Source: Nematostella vectensis (lineage: Eukaryota > Cnidaria > Anthozoa > Actiniaria > Edwardsiidae). Taken from it: a stretch of 60,000 bases of DNA. The DNA lies in contig NC_064035.1 in the NCBI RefSeq assembly GCF_932526225.1, positions 17,909,969 to 17,969,968 of the forward strand. Reading direction: 5' to 3'. Position 1 is the first letter of the stretch; each line of letters starts with the position of its first letter. The position numbers were made by a program, and so were the translations under genes. A model generated the notes under the pieces. The model ran no database searches, was not told the DNA's origin, and worked only from the letters and a program-made list of their open reading frames with translations. Shown piece after piece: positions 45,116-56,700 of this stretch.

Positions 45116-46615
45116 ATGTTTAGCAGCTTGCTCGTGGATTGGGCTGAATGTGATATATTTAGAGCGTATCAGGATTGTGATAATATCACGCTTGCGAGTT
45201 ATTGCAAGGATTATCACCTTCACGTTGACAACTGCTTTCTCGGAATTAAGGCGATCCAGGTAAGTGTTTTATTGAAGGATGAATAAGCTAAGGATTGAAG
45301 TGATCTGTTTTGAAATGATGTACGTGTAGATCAGAAGACCTGCGTTTCGTTATAACAAGGGGAAGCAAGTGTTTGTCATTTAGTCGAATCTAGCACAAGT
45401 AAAATCTTTGATCTCTTTTACTTGTATACTTTTCGACTGATATCTAGATATGACGGTTTGGGCCTCGTTCTTCACTTCCCCTCAGTTTTTAGTCGATAAA
45501 AACCTTTCTCTTCCCTTTTTTTATATATATGTTATATTTTCTAATATGTCATTTAAACTCTATTTCGCAAAACTTCAACTCCTTTTTTATCTGATGTCAA
45601 ATCTTATCATTTATTCTTTCCACATTGTTTTCAGCTTTAAACTTTTTGCTTCGATGAAATGAATTTGCGATCTACCTTCGAATTCGATTACTCTTTTTTA
45701 AATTTTCTTAGACATAAATCTTTATTAAGTTAAATAATAATTGAAATGAGGAATTTCAATGAATCCTTGTTATCGTCCAAATCTGGAAAGCAAAGTTACT
45801 TTCACATGTTTGTGATTGGTGCTTTTAAGTGGGGAAGCGCATGATATTGACCCGCTGCGCTTGTTTGTGATTGGTGCTTTTGGGTGGTGAAGCGCATGAT
45901 ATTAAACCGCTGCGCTTGTTTATGATTGGTGTTTTTGGGTGGTGAAGCGCATGATATTAACCCGCTGCGCTTATTTGTGATTGGTGCTTTTGGGTGATGA
46001 AGCGCATGATATTAAACCCCTGCGCTCGCTTATGATTGGTGCTTTTGGGTGGTGAAGCGCATTATATTAAACCGCTGCGCTTGTTTATGATTGGTGCTAT
46101 TTTGTTGGTGAAGCGCATGATATTGACCCGCTGCGCTTGTTCGTGATTGGTGCTTTTGGGTGGTGAAGCGCATGATATTAAACCGCTGCGCTTGTTTATG
46201 ATTGGTGCTTTTGTGTGGTGAAGCGCATGATATTAAAACCGCTGCGCTCGTTTATGATTGGTGCTTTTGGGTGGTGAAGCGCATGATATTAAACCGCTGC
46301 GCTTGTTTATGATTGGTGCTTTTCGGTGGTGAAGCGCATGATATTAAACCGCTGCGCGTGTTTGTGATTGGTGCTTTTCGGTGATAACGATCAGCTTCGT
46401 TATCCCATGCCCGCTCAATATTACTAATTCACGGATAAGTAGGAATTTAAAAAAAGGTTGTTTTTTTTCTCTGAAGTCTCAAATTAAATTGGTGTAAACT
46501 GGTATTTTTGTAGGATTACATTACATTACTCGATACATGGTCCTTCGATGATTGCGAGCAAATGTGTGCTCAACAAAACAACCTCTTTATAATGGAGACG
46601 GACACTCTAGCCTAG
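45116..46615 (+). CDS. Small cysteine-rich protein, two visible exons (45116-45259, 46514-46615)
   Basis: Exon 45116-45259 (48 codons) ends at a consensus donor, CAG then gtaagt, in phase 0. Exon 46514-46615 follows a tttttgtag acceptor in phase 0 and ends in TAG. The joined frame is 81 residues with six cysteines: AECDIF, YQDCDN, SYCKDY, DNCFLG, DDCEQM and MCAQQ. The spacing, CFLG...SFDDCEQMCAQ, recalls PAN/apple-type domains, but this is resemblance only. The ATG is the first after an in-frame TGA at 45092, but no convincing signal peptide follows it, so a 5' exon may be missing. The intron carries the 55-bp minisatellite. It is separate from the following gene, which has its own signal peptide. 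Confidence 0.5.
45805..46395 (+). repeat. 55-bp minisatellite with ATTGG and hairpin motifs
   Basis: About ten copies, unit gtgattggtgcttttgggtg, gtgaagcgcatgatattaaa, ccgctgcgcttgttt. Each unit holds ATTGG (an inverted CCAAT) and an inverted pair, aagcgca...tgcgctt, around an AT-rich loop. It lies in the intron of the cysteine-rich gene. Confidence 0.9.
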
Positions 46616-47612
46616 CTGTCTTTCGTTTGTCTGGGATTTCCCCTTCATGTTGGCATGCCTTGAGTGGTACGTCTATTCATTAACCACACTCGCTAATTCG
46701 GGACTTTTGAAAGTGGTCGCCTTTTAGAGGTATCAATCCCTTTGGTATTTCTTTCGTCTCTTTGGTATTTCTTCGATTTCTTTGGTATTTCATCTGCCCG
46801 CCCGCCATTTCCTACTTGGCTGGTGGGCTGTAGGCTGGTTGAATAGTAGAGAGAGATATGCTTGGTTACATGTCATGAATGGGATGCTCCATCGTTTGAG
46901 GTGCATTACGTACTGACGTTACAATTTGACGTCATTTAGACATGACGCCACTGGCGTACCAGGCTAACTCGCTGACAGAATTAATTACTCTCCCATATCA
47001 GGAGGAATGATTAATCGCTTGTATCCTTCCTGTCCTTTAGAGGGGGCACATTATCGTGCTATCGCATATCTGTGAGACAGCCAGCCCTTCGCTACACTTT
47101 GTCTCTCTGTTTGCTTTCTCTGACACAAAAACGGGAAATGCATAAAATACATTATCGCAAACAGTAGAAACTCGCGCGCGCGACAAGACGTAACGACTGC
47201 CAAAACAAGGCTGTTTTTATCATGGACTGTGGCGGATTGGGTTTTTGCCATCTTTTTATTTCGTTTGGTATTGTGTGTTGATATTTGTTTAGGTTCCTAT
47301 GGCATGCCGGGGTCATTCTGTCTACCCATCAAATCGAGTGAGTTCTTCTTCGCTTTGACATTTGAAATTGAATGTTTCCCTATTAACCTCCCTTTTATTT
47401 TCAGAATACTTTTTATAATTTCTTTTTCGCCTGTGAGACTTGCTGCAACAAGATCGTCATCTGATATTGTAAGAATTGCGCAGTTTTAACAAACAAACGA
47501 TTTGATTTTTTTAGATTCTTAATGTCTTTTTTCATCGTTTTGAGGATGTCTTTGTGTGGAGTTAGAGTAGCTATATTATTGATTAATTCCGCTTGTTTTA
47601 TTTCTAGCGTCG
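46616..47612. other. Region before the anosmin-like gene
   Basis: No supported gene. It should hold the promoter or 5' UTR of the gene starting at 47613. Contains a repeated phrase, tttggtatttctt, near 46740-46790 and a gcgcgcgcg run near 47173. Confidence 0.4.
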
Positions 47613-47720
47613 ATGATGACAGTGGTGTGTTTCGCTTTTGTCTTGTTCATCCTCTTAGCTGCCCTGTTTTCGCCGACTGCCAGTCATTTTCCATGGTGCT
47701 CTCGCCGGTGTCTGCTAAAG
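47613..47720 (+). CDS. Anosmin-like exon 1, signal peptide
   Basis: Two tandem ATGs (47613, 47616), then VVCFAFVLFILLAALFSPTA, a classical secretory signal with probable cleavage after ...SPTA or TAS. The mature protein would begin SHFPWCSRRCLLK, giving the first CxxxC pair. A tttctag acceptor just upstream (47601-47607) suggests a 5' UTR exon. Donor gtggga, phase 0. Confidence 0.7.
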
Positions 47721-50700
47721 GTGGGATTAGAAGCGTTGTCTATAGCAATAATGCGGATAAACACATTACCTCGACTTTACTGAAAATCTGCCACTCGGCG
47801 CGCGCGCGCTCTGAAAAGCTTAATTTACATCCAGTATTCGAGACGTCAGGAAATCTACGACTTTTATCCCCGTTTTTTCTAGCTATGCTAATTCTTGACA
47901 TTGTGTTTTCATGTAATAGACGTATTATCAGAGCTGGTGACAAAGAAAATACCTAGTATTGATTCACCCCCTGATCTTTCATTTGATTTCACGCCATACC
48001 TATTTGCAATATACGATAGCAAATTCAATGATAATCCAAATTTGGGGAAATATCAGGCGCTTACCCTGGATTAACTTTCTAAAAACAATTTTCCCGAATC
48101 GTCCAATATTGATTTTTTTCTATCTGAAATCTGTCCTAAGAAATAAATCTATCGTTTAGATTGTTCTGATTTTTCTTAGCCTACAGCCCTTTACTCATCT
48201 TATTACTATAGATGTCATTATTAAGAACAAATCCATTTCGCCTCAAGCTATGCCCAGTCATAAAACCAAAGCAAATGCATGTCATTTTTTTTGCCCAAAA
48301 TGACTTTTTTCCTGACGCGTTTGTTTGGCGCAATAGCCCACCCACTATCTACTACTAGTCTAAGTAATGTTGGCACCAGCAGGGATTGCATCGCGAGGGC
48401 TATCTTATGTTTAAGGCTATAGACATATAGTAATATTGTGATTGCGTATTGATTGTGGTTCGTCAGATGGCCTGTGTTCCCAGCTCCCTATTGCCGTAAT
48501 CCTCTGTCGACTATTAGCCTTTCACATCTCTCGAATTCTGCTATTTTGCCATCTGTTACTTGTCAAAGACCCGTTAGCTATTGCTTTCCATTTACTAAAT
48601 TGCAATTTGCTCCCTCTGTCAAAACAGTAGTTAAAAGTTCACGCTTCCAATATTAATTATATCACACATATTCAATACCCTTTTAGGCGGTTGGATTGCC
48701 ATATTCGATTCCTTTTAGCCAGCCTTACATTTTCATTTAGTTAAAAATTGTTCCAAATTTAGCTCTTTTCTATATCACTTAAAAAACATACTTGTCGAAA
48801 CTCGTTTTACTTAGCCCTTGGGTTTTCATAACCACATTGCAAATTAGTTATTATATATTCGTTTTCTTACACCGCTTTACCCACATGATATTGTACTGTG
48901 TGTTAGCTTTTACAGTACAGTGTATAATCACTTTGTTGTCCTTAACAAGTTTTTGTTGTAAGATAAGTTCGTTTAGTTGAATTACCTCTTGAATATAAAC
49001 AATGTTTAAAATGTCTTTTGTGAGCAATTTAATAGATGTCTTAAACAATGGATACGAAGTACAAACCTCGGAGAACCTTTTATACCGAGATTTCTGCTTT
49101 TTGTAGTGATGTTAAGATCATATAATCATGATTAAGCTCAAAAGAGGCCCTTTGGAGCAAAATCTGAATCGGTAAAACTATAATAAAATTGTAATTTCCT
49201 TTTCTTAACAGTCACGCGCGCAGGTGGCATGCATTCAAAGCAAAGTAACGCTTATTGTACATGCAGCTCTTACGAGATTTGAAAAAAGCTTAAACTGACT
49301 CGTGTGTAAACAAAGCCCAAGCAAAGGGACAGTTTTCTTTACAAGGAGTTTCTCTTAGAGGTTTAGAAGAGTAGAGGAAGAAGGAAAAAGGAGAATCATT
49401 TTGCAATGTCAACAACTCGTGCCAGTATGTTTGTATTGTCAATCCTTTCCCGTGTGCGCCCATAAAAAAGTGTCAATATTTACCAACGACTCAGCAGTAA
49501 TCATTTTTTTTACGTTGAATTGATCAGATTCCCGATGAAGAAGTGTGTGGGGCAGCGTGCATGGACCTTACCCAAGCCATGGCTAATCGCACTGGTAAAT
49601 AGCCGTCTCCGTAAATCATTTTCCTGTCAAGCAAACGTGTATGTGGGTACGCGTACCCAGGGGGGGGGGGGGGGGGGTGGAAGGGGAGGGGAGGGGAGGG
49701 GGCGAAGTCATAAATATCATATAGAAAAAGAATCATATTTGACGATACTCCATACCACTATTTACGCTCACCATGCGTACCATTTATTTAAGGGGGATGC
49801 ACACTGCGCATTTGTATTCTCAATACATGTACATCTTTTTATTGTGATCATTTTGCAGAGGTTAATACAAGCGTGGCAATACCACCTCGACCTAGTCCCC
49901 CACGTTTTATCTCACATACTTACCGTACGCTGACGGTCGGATGGACTGCTGGAATATGGAATGCCTCGACGCCAGTGCGCTATGTTTTAGAGGTCATACG
50001 GCACATGAATGCAAGCGATCCTTTGGTTATTCTACCAGTGGTACAGCGATACCATATGGTGAGACATAAGAGGACGTTATACGGCATAAGAACTGAAATA
50101 ATTCTTCTTATCATATGCTTAGACCATAAACAGCATCAGACGTCACGACTGATGTTTAGTTTTCCTACAGTCTTGCGTAGTCAGCTTGTACATCAGGTAC
50201 GTAGGCAATATGTGCTACTTAGAGACTTGCGCATTCGTAGATATCATAATTGATCCTATGACAAGGAATGACGCGTCCTCACTTTTTAACAGCTAAAGCC
50301 TAGCTGCGTGCATATGTACAATTAGTGACGGTTCTCGAATCCTCACTAGCACCAGACCGCAGGCACCATGTCCAACAAAAATACTCGTGATTTAGCGAGG
50401 ATGGTCAAGATGTACATCAATATCTTATATTCCAAAAACGTTGCGCAAAAATGGAGAATGCCAATTGTCATATGTCAATTTTACTTTCGAAAGATACCAT
50501 GACTCTCGTCATATTTACTGAATACAGGAAAATAAATGGATAACCCATGCGATTTGTTTACTTTATCGTTTTTTACCCTGACAAGTAATCAATGCTCATA
50601 AGCAGCGGTGAGTGGTGGGTTGGCATTTGACATTAGCCATTCGACTGACATGTTTTTTTGCTAGTTGTACCTATAATACCGCATATCATAGTACAAACTT

Positions 50701-53700
50701 GTTCTTTGCAATTTAGTCGTAGAAATTTGACATTTATTGGCTTAGATCGCATATGTTTCGAGGCACAAAATCACGGGGCACGGAGCTAGCGCATTTAATA
50801 GCGAAGTATTGCGTGACAGATTTAAAACTGTACGAAGGATGTGACGAAGAGTGTTTTTTTATGAGTTTATAAAAAGACTCCAAAAAGTCCACTTTTCCTT
50901 GATCTGTAACATTTATAGCATCATTTGTTAGTTCACTCCGGTTTACTTGAATCAAGTCGATTGTTCCATCATCATTTGCAGGCATTTGCATTGAATACGG
51001 CTCATGGATAATACACCGTTTGAACTTAGCTTTACATGACTTGTAAGATACCAACACATAAAATTAGATGGTTAAGGTGGTAGTTGTAGTTGTATATTAG
51101 TGTGGTGACTTCGTGCCATTATTCTATATAAGCTTAACTCACTCGCACCCCTTTCACATTTTTCTTGTTTCAATGTGTTATCTTTTTTGTGTGTTTTATT
51201 CAACGCCTTTCAAATACCAAGTGCAGGTGACGGTTTTGCTTAAAAGATAAGTCCCTTCCTCTTTGTCTCGGAAACTCGGCGGCTTTTTATAGACATACCA
51301 TAGAGCTGGCTCAGTCAGTGTATCACGTTCTTCTTAAATTAGTCGACGTAAATACTTGATTTGGCACTTCGTATTTATATATGTGTTCGGTTTACCGTGC
51401 GCTACTTATTTCATTTGTTCGGTTTACCGTGCGCTACTTATTTTATTTTTTCGGTTTACCGTGCGCTACTTATTTCATTTGTTAAGTGTTCCGTACGTTG
51501 TTTATTTAATTTCTTCGGTTTACAGTGCGTTATTTATTTCATTTCTTCGGTTTGCCGTGCGCTATTTATTTCATTTGTTCAGTTTACCGTGGGTTGCTTG
51601 TTCTAGTTTCCCTATTTTGCATCATTTGTTTTATTTGTCCTTTTAACCGTGCCTTCTTTTGTTTCAGTTGTCCGGTGTCCGGTTTACAAGTCCACTGCTT
51701 GAAGCCCAGACCAACTATTCTATGAGAGTTGCCGCTGTCTCTTTGAACGGCACGCTAGGCTTTTCTGCATTCAGCGACCTATATGAAACCAACAGTGCGT
51801 AGTTTATTAAAAAAATACTGTATTGCGTTATAGGGGGCGTGTTTGTATGGGAGGAGGGAGAAGTTCGGAGTAAACGCTTTTATTTGTAAATTATTCCATA
51901 AAATAAAGTTTCCAGAAAACATTTCATTAAGCGGGTCGTGCCTGTGTGTATGGGAGATGGGGGAAGTTCGGAAGAGAACGTTGAAAAATGCGAGGAAATG
52001 ACAAAACACAAACTCATGCGTCACATACTCTCACGGCCCTTTTTTTGTGTTCAAATGACCAGGCACGTGTGATGACACTATTCAACACGGATCCAACCTG
52101 TCGTTCCCTTGTCCTGTCACTCACGTGCGCGTGCACGTCAGGGCGAGTCTAGCACCAGAACGCAGGCACCAGCTCATCACGGCAGCTATTCATTGGACGC
52201 TTCCTGAAGGTACTTTTACCATCACCAGTAGCGGATCTACCGGGGGGGTAGGGTAGCGATGTTAACTCCCCTCCCCGTTGGGCTGCCTTTTTTATTGTTT
52301 TCATTGTCTGTTCATTCCAAAATCATTACGAAGGTTAAATAATGACGAAAGTTTGGGGTCGATTTTGGTGGAGTTCCCTTGGCAAAAATCTAGTTGCGCC
52401 CCTGATGACGCCATATCCTTGGATCTCTCATGTGAACTGACAGTAAATCCCAAAATAGCTTTTAAAAGAATCATTTTCAAAAATATGTTCATAGAGAGAC
52501 TTATTCATTAGACGTGTTTATTTAGTATTCAAATTATTATTTTCTTACAGACATTCACACTCTCCTAAAGGAGAGTTTCAAGGTCTATGTTCTTGTCGAC
52601 AATGACAACCCCGTAATATGTTCCCAACTGGGACGTCCTGCTGACTTCTACTGGACCGTCCACAAGGTTTGCAAACCCATCAACCCTTCATGCCCCCGAC
52701 ACCCACCAGCCTACCTGCCTCCCCTACCCACCACCCCGACACCCACTTTGTGTCTGCCTCCCATATTTACCAACCTGCCTGCCTCCTGTACCCATCAACC
52801 CGCCTGTCTATCCTACCAACCAATGTCCCTACCTATCCTACCCACCAATGTCCCCACCTATCCTACCCACCAATGTCCCCACCTATCCTACCCACCAATG
52901 TCCCCACCTATCCTACCCACCAATGTCCCCACCTATCCTACCCACCAATGTCCCCACCTATCCTACCCACCAACGTCCCTACCTATCCTACCCACTAATG
53001 TCCCCACCTATCCTACCCACCAATGTCCCTACCTATCCTACCCACCAACGTCCCTACCTATCCTACCCACCAACTTCCCTACCTATCCTACCTACCAATG
53101 TCCCTACCTATCCTACCCACCAATGTCCCTACCTATCCTACCCACCAACGTCCCTACCTATCCTACCCACCAACGTCCCTACCTATCCTACCCACCAACG
53201 TCCCTACCTATCCTACCCACCAACGTCCCCACCTATCCTACCCACCAACGTCCCTACCTATCCTACCCACCAACGTCCCTACCTATCCTACCCACCAACG
53301 TCCCTACCTATCCTACCCACCAACGTCCCTACCTATCCTACCCACCAATGTCCACACCTATCCTACCCACCAATGTCCACACCTATCCTACCCACCAATG
53401 TCCCCACCTATCCTACCCACCAATGTCCCCACCTATCCTACCCACCAATGTCCCACCTATCCTACCCACCAATGTCCCTACCTATCCTACCCACCAATGT
53501 CCCCACCTATCCTACCCACCAATGTCCCCACCTATCCTACCCACCAATGTCCCCACCTATCCTACCCACCAATGTCCCCACCTATCCTACCCACCAATGT
53601 CCCTACCTATCCTACCCACCAATGTCCCTACCTATCCTACCCACCAACCTCCCTACCTATCCTACCCACCAACGTCCCTACCTATCCTACCCACCAACGA

Positions 53701-56700
53701 CATACCTATCCTACCCACCAATGTCCCCAACTATCCTACCCACCAATGTCCCCACCTATCCTACCCACCAATGTCCCTACCTATCCTACCCACCAATGTC
53801 CCCACCTATCCTACCCACCAATGTCCCCACCTATCCTACCCACCAATGTCCCCACCTACCCTACCCACCAATGTCCCCACCTATCCTACCCACCAACGTC
53901 CCTACCTATCCTACCCACCAATGTCCCCTCCTATCCTACCCACCAATGTCCCCAACTATCCTACCCACCAATGTCCCCACCTATCCTACCCACCAATGTC
54001 CCCTCCTATCCTACCCACCAATGTCCCCACCTATCCTACCCACCAACGTCCCTACCTATCCTACCCACCAATGTCCCCACCTATCCTACCCACCAATGTC
54101 CCCACCTATCCTACCCACCAATGTCCCCACCTATCCTACCCACCAATGTCCCTACCTATCCTACCCACCAACGTCCCTACCTATCATACCCACCAACGTC
54201 CCTACCTATCATAGCCACCAACGTGCCTACCTATCCTACCCACCAATGTCCCCACCTATCCTACCCGACAATGTCCCCACCTATCCTACCCACCAATGTC
54301 CCCACCTATCCTACCCACCAACGTGCCTACCTATCCTACCCACCAATGTCCCCACCTATCCTACCCGACAATGTCCCTACCTATCCTACCCACCAATGTA
54401 CATACCTATCCTACCCACCAACGTGCCTACCTATCTTACAACCTCCCAGCTTCTGTACTACTCTGCCTGACTGACTTGCTTATGTCATCTCATCATGTTG
54501 CCTTCTTCACCAGTTTGCTAATCACACAGATGTACCTAGAGATCAGTTTGAGCGCTCGTTGTACCTGGGATGTAAATATACCATAAAGGTACATCTCATT
54601 GCATGTTATGTAGACCCTGAACACTCGTATTTGTCAACAATAATGTTTGTCTTGTACTTTGGATGTAAATATACCATAAAGGTACATCTCCTTGCATGTT
54701 ATGTAGACCCTGAACACTCGTTTTTGTCAACAATATTTTCGTATCTTACTTGGGATGTAAATATTCCATATAGGTACATCTCCCTGAATGTTATGTAGAC
54801 CCTGGGCACTCGTATTCGACAACAATATTTTTTGGCGAAATGCTTTAAATAGCCTGAAGCAAGCGCACGGAAAATTTGTGACGTTAGTAGTAAACACAAA
54901 TAGCCCAAATACCATTTAAAGTAACATGGTCATGTATGATAATTCCCTTTCCCGATCAGACTTCTCTACTGGGCAACTACCTGGTATTTGGTCGTCTCGA
55001 TTTCTAGGCCTTAAATCGTGTTATCCTCTTGTTATTTATTTATTTATTTATTTATTCATTTATTTATATGATTCCTTGTTTGGTAAGGTTTCTTGATTTC
55101 AATGTTTTTGTGGTCAGTTTTCAGCTCTTCGTCTGATTGAAGAAATGTACTTTCGTACATCTGCTGAATTCAGGATTCCAGGTACTGAACAGGAAAACAA
55201 AAGTGGATTGTTCTTGGGTAGGGCAAACGGATTATTAAGCTTATTAAATTCGTTATGGTCAGAAATAAAAAAAGAAAAAAGAAAATGTAGATAAAGCCTT
55301 AACATCGTGAGATATGATGAAATGCCCATGGTTTATTTTTTCAACTTAGAGAGAAAATGCTGGGAAATTTGAAACTGATGCTTTGGCGTAACCGCCGAGG
55401 CTTACGGCATTTTTATATGCCATTTTTGACATGAAAAGTTTTCGTAGGTCAATACGCAATTCCTAATGCCCTCTGAGGCAATACAGAAAAAGTCATGACT
55501 ATCAATTAGCCAATCACAGCGCGCGTACAGTCGTTGTCTAATAAGCATGTATCATATGTATATGCGTGTCAGTGTGTACGCACTGTCACCGATGTTTTGT
55601 ATTTTCATAATACAGGTTTACGTTAGTGAGAGAGTTCGGTCCCTCCCGTCTCTACGACCTAACCAGAGAATACGGAAGGACCACAGTCCCAAATGTGTCA
55701 TGTACACTGCATGCTTACTTGACTACCCAGGTCCCAAATGTGTCATGTACACTGCATGCTGACTTGGCTACCCAGGTCCCAAATGTGTCATGTACACTGC
55801 ATGCTTACTTGACTACCCAGGTCCCAAATGTGTCATGTACACTGCATGCTGACTTGACTACCCAGGTCCCAAATGTGCCATGTACACTGCATGCTTACTT
55901 GACTACCCAGGTCCCAAATGTGTCATGTACACTGCATGCTGACTTGGCTACCCAGGTCCCAAATGTGTCATGTACACTGCATGCTTACTTGACTACCCAG
56001 GTCCCAAATGTGTCATGTACACTGCATGCTTACTTGACTACCCAGGTCCCAAATGTGTCATGTACACTGCATGCTTACTTGACTACCCAGGTCCCAAATG
56101 TGTCATGTACACTGCATGCTGACTTGGCTACCCAGGTCCCAAATGTGTCATGTACACTGCATGCTTACTTGACTACCCAGGTCCCAAATGTGTCATGTAC
56201 ACTGCATGCTGACTTGACTACCCAGGTCCCAAATGTGTCATGTACACTGCATGCTGACTTGACTACCCAGGTCTCAAATGTGTCATGTACACTGCATGCT
56301 GACTTGACTACCCAGGTCCCAAATGTGTCATGTACACTGCATGCTGACTTGACTACCCAGGTCCCAAATGTGTCATGTACACTGCATGCTGACTTGACTA
56401 CCCAGGTCCCAAATGTGTCATGTACACTGCATGCTGACTTGACTACCCAGGTCCCAAATGTGTCATGTACACTGCATGCTGACTTGACTACCCAGGTCCC
56501 AAATGTGTCATGTACACTGCATGCTGACTTGACTACCCAGGTCCCTGTGTCATGTACACTGCATGCTGACTTGACTACCCAGGTCCCAAATGTGTCATGT
56601 ACACTGCATGCTGACTTGACTACCCAGGTCCCAAGTGGCATTCTTAGCCACACCTTGTTTTGCTATTTTTTATAAATAAATTATGTAAAGAAATCTCGAA

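Noticed and set aside
50171-50196. 26-nt exon between tttcctacag and gtacgt in the anosmin-like gene
   Set aside because: It exits in phase 2, while the following exon (51668) must be entered in phase 0, and the FN3 pattern is continuous without it.
52748-54474. Three overlapping plus-strand frames of 480-540 codons (Pro/Tyr/Ser/Thr-rich repeats)
   Set aside because: Produced by a stop-free 25-bp tandem unit read in all three frames. The array lies between two phase-0 exons, as an intron with GT-AG borders would.
55118-55181. Open block FSALRLIEEMYFRTSAEFRI between AG and GT
   Set aside because: Exit phase 1 is incompatible with exon 8 (phase 0 entry), and it has no match to the FN3 pattern.
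55626-56675. 349-codon plus frame and 162-codon minus frame of 15-residue repeats
   Set aside because: 45-bp unit without stops in these frames. The plus frame is not the frame of exon 8, which meets TGA in the second unit.
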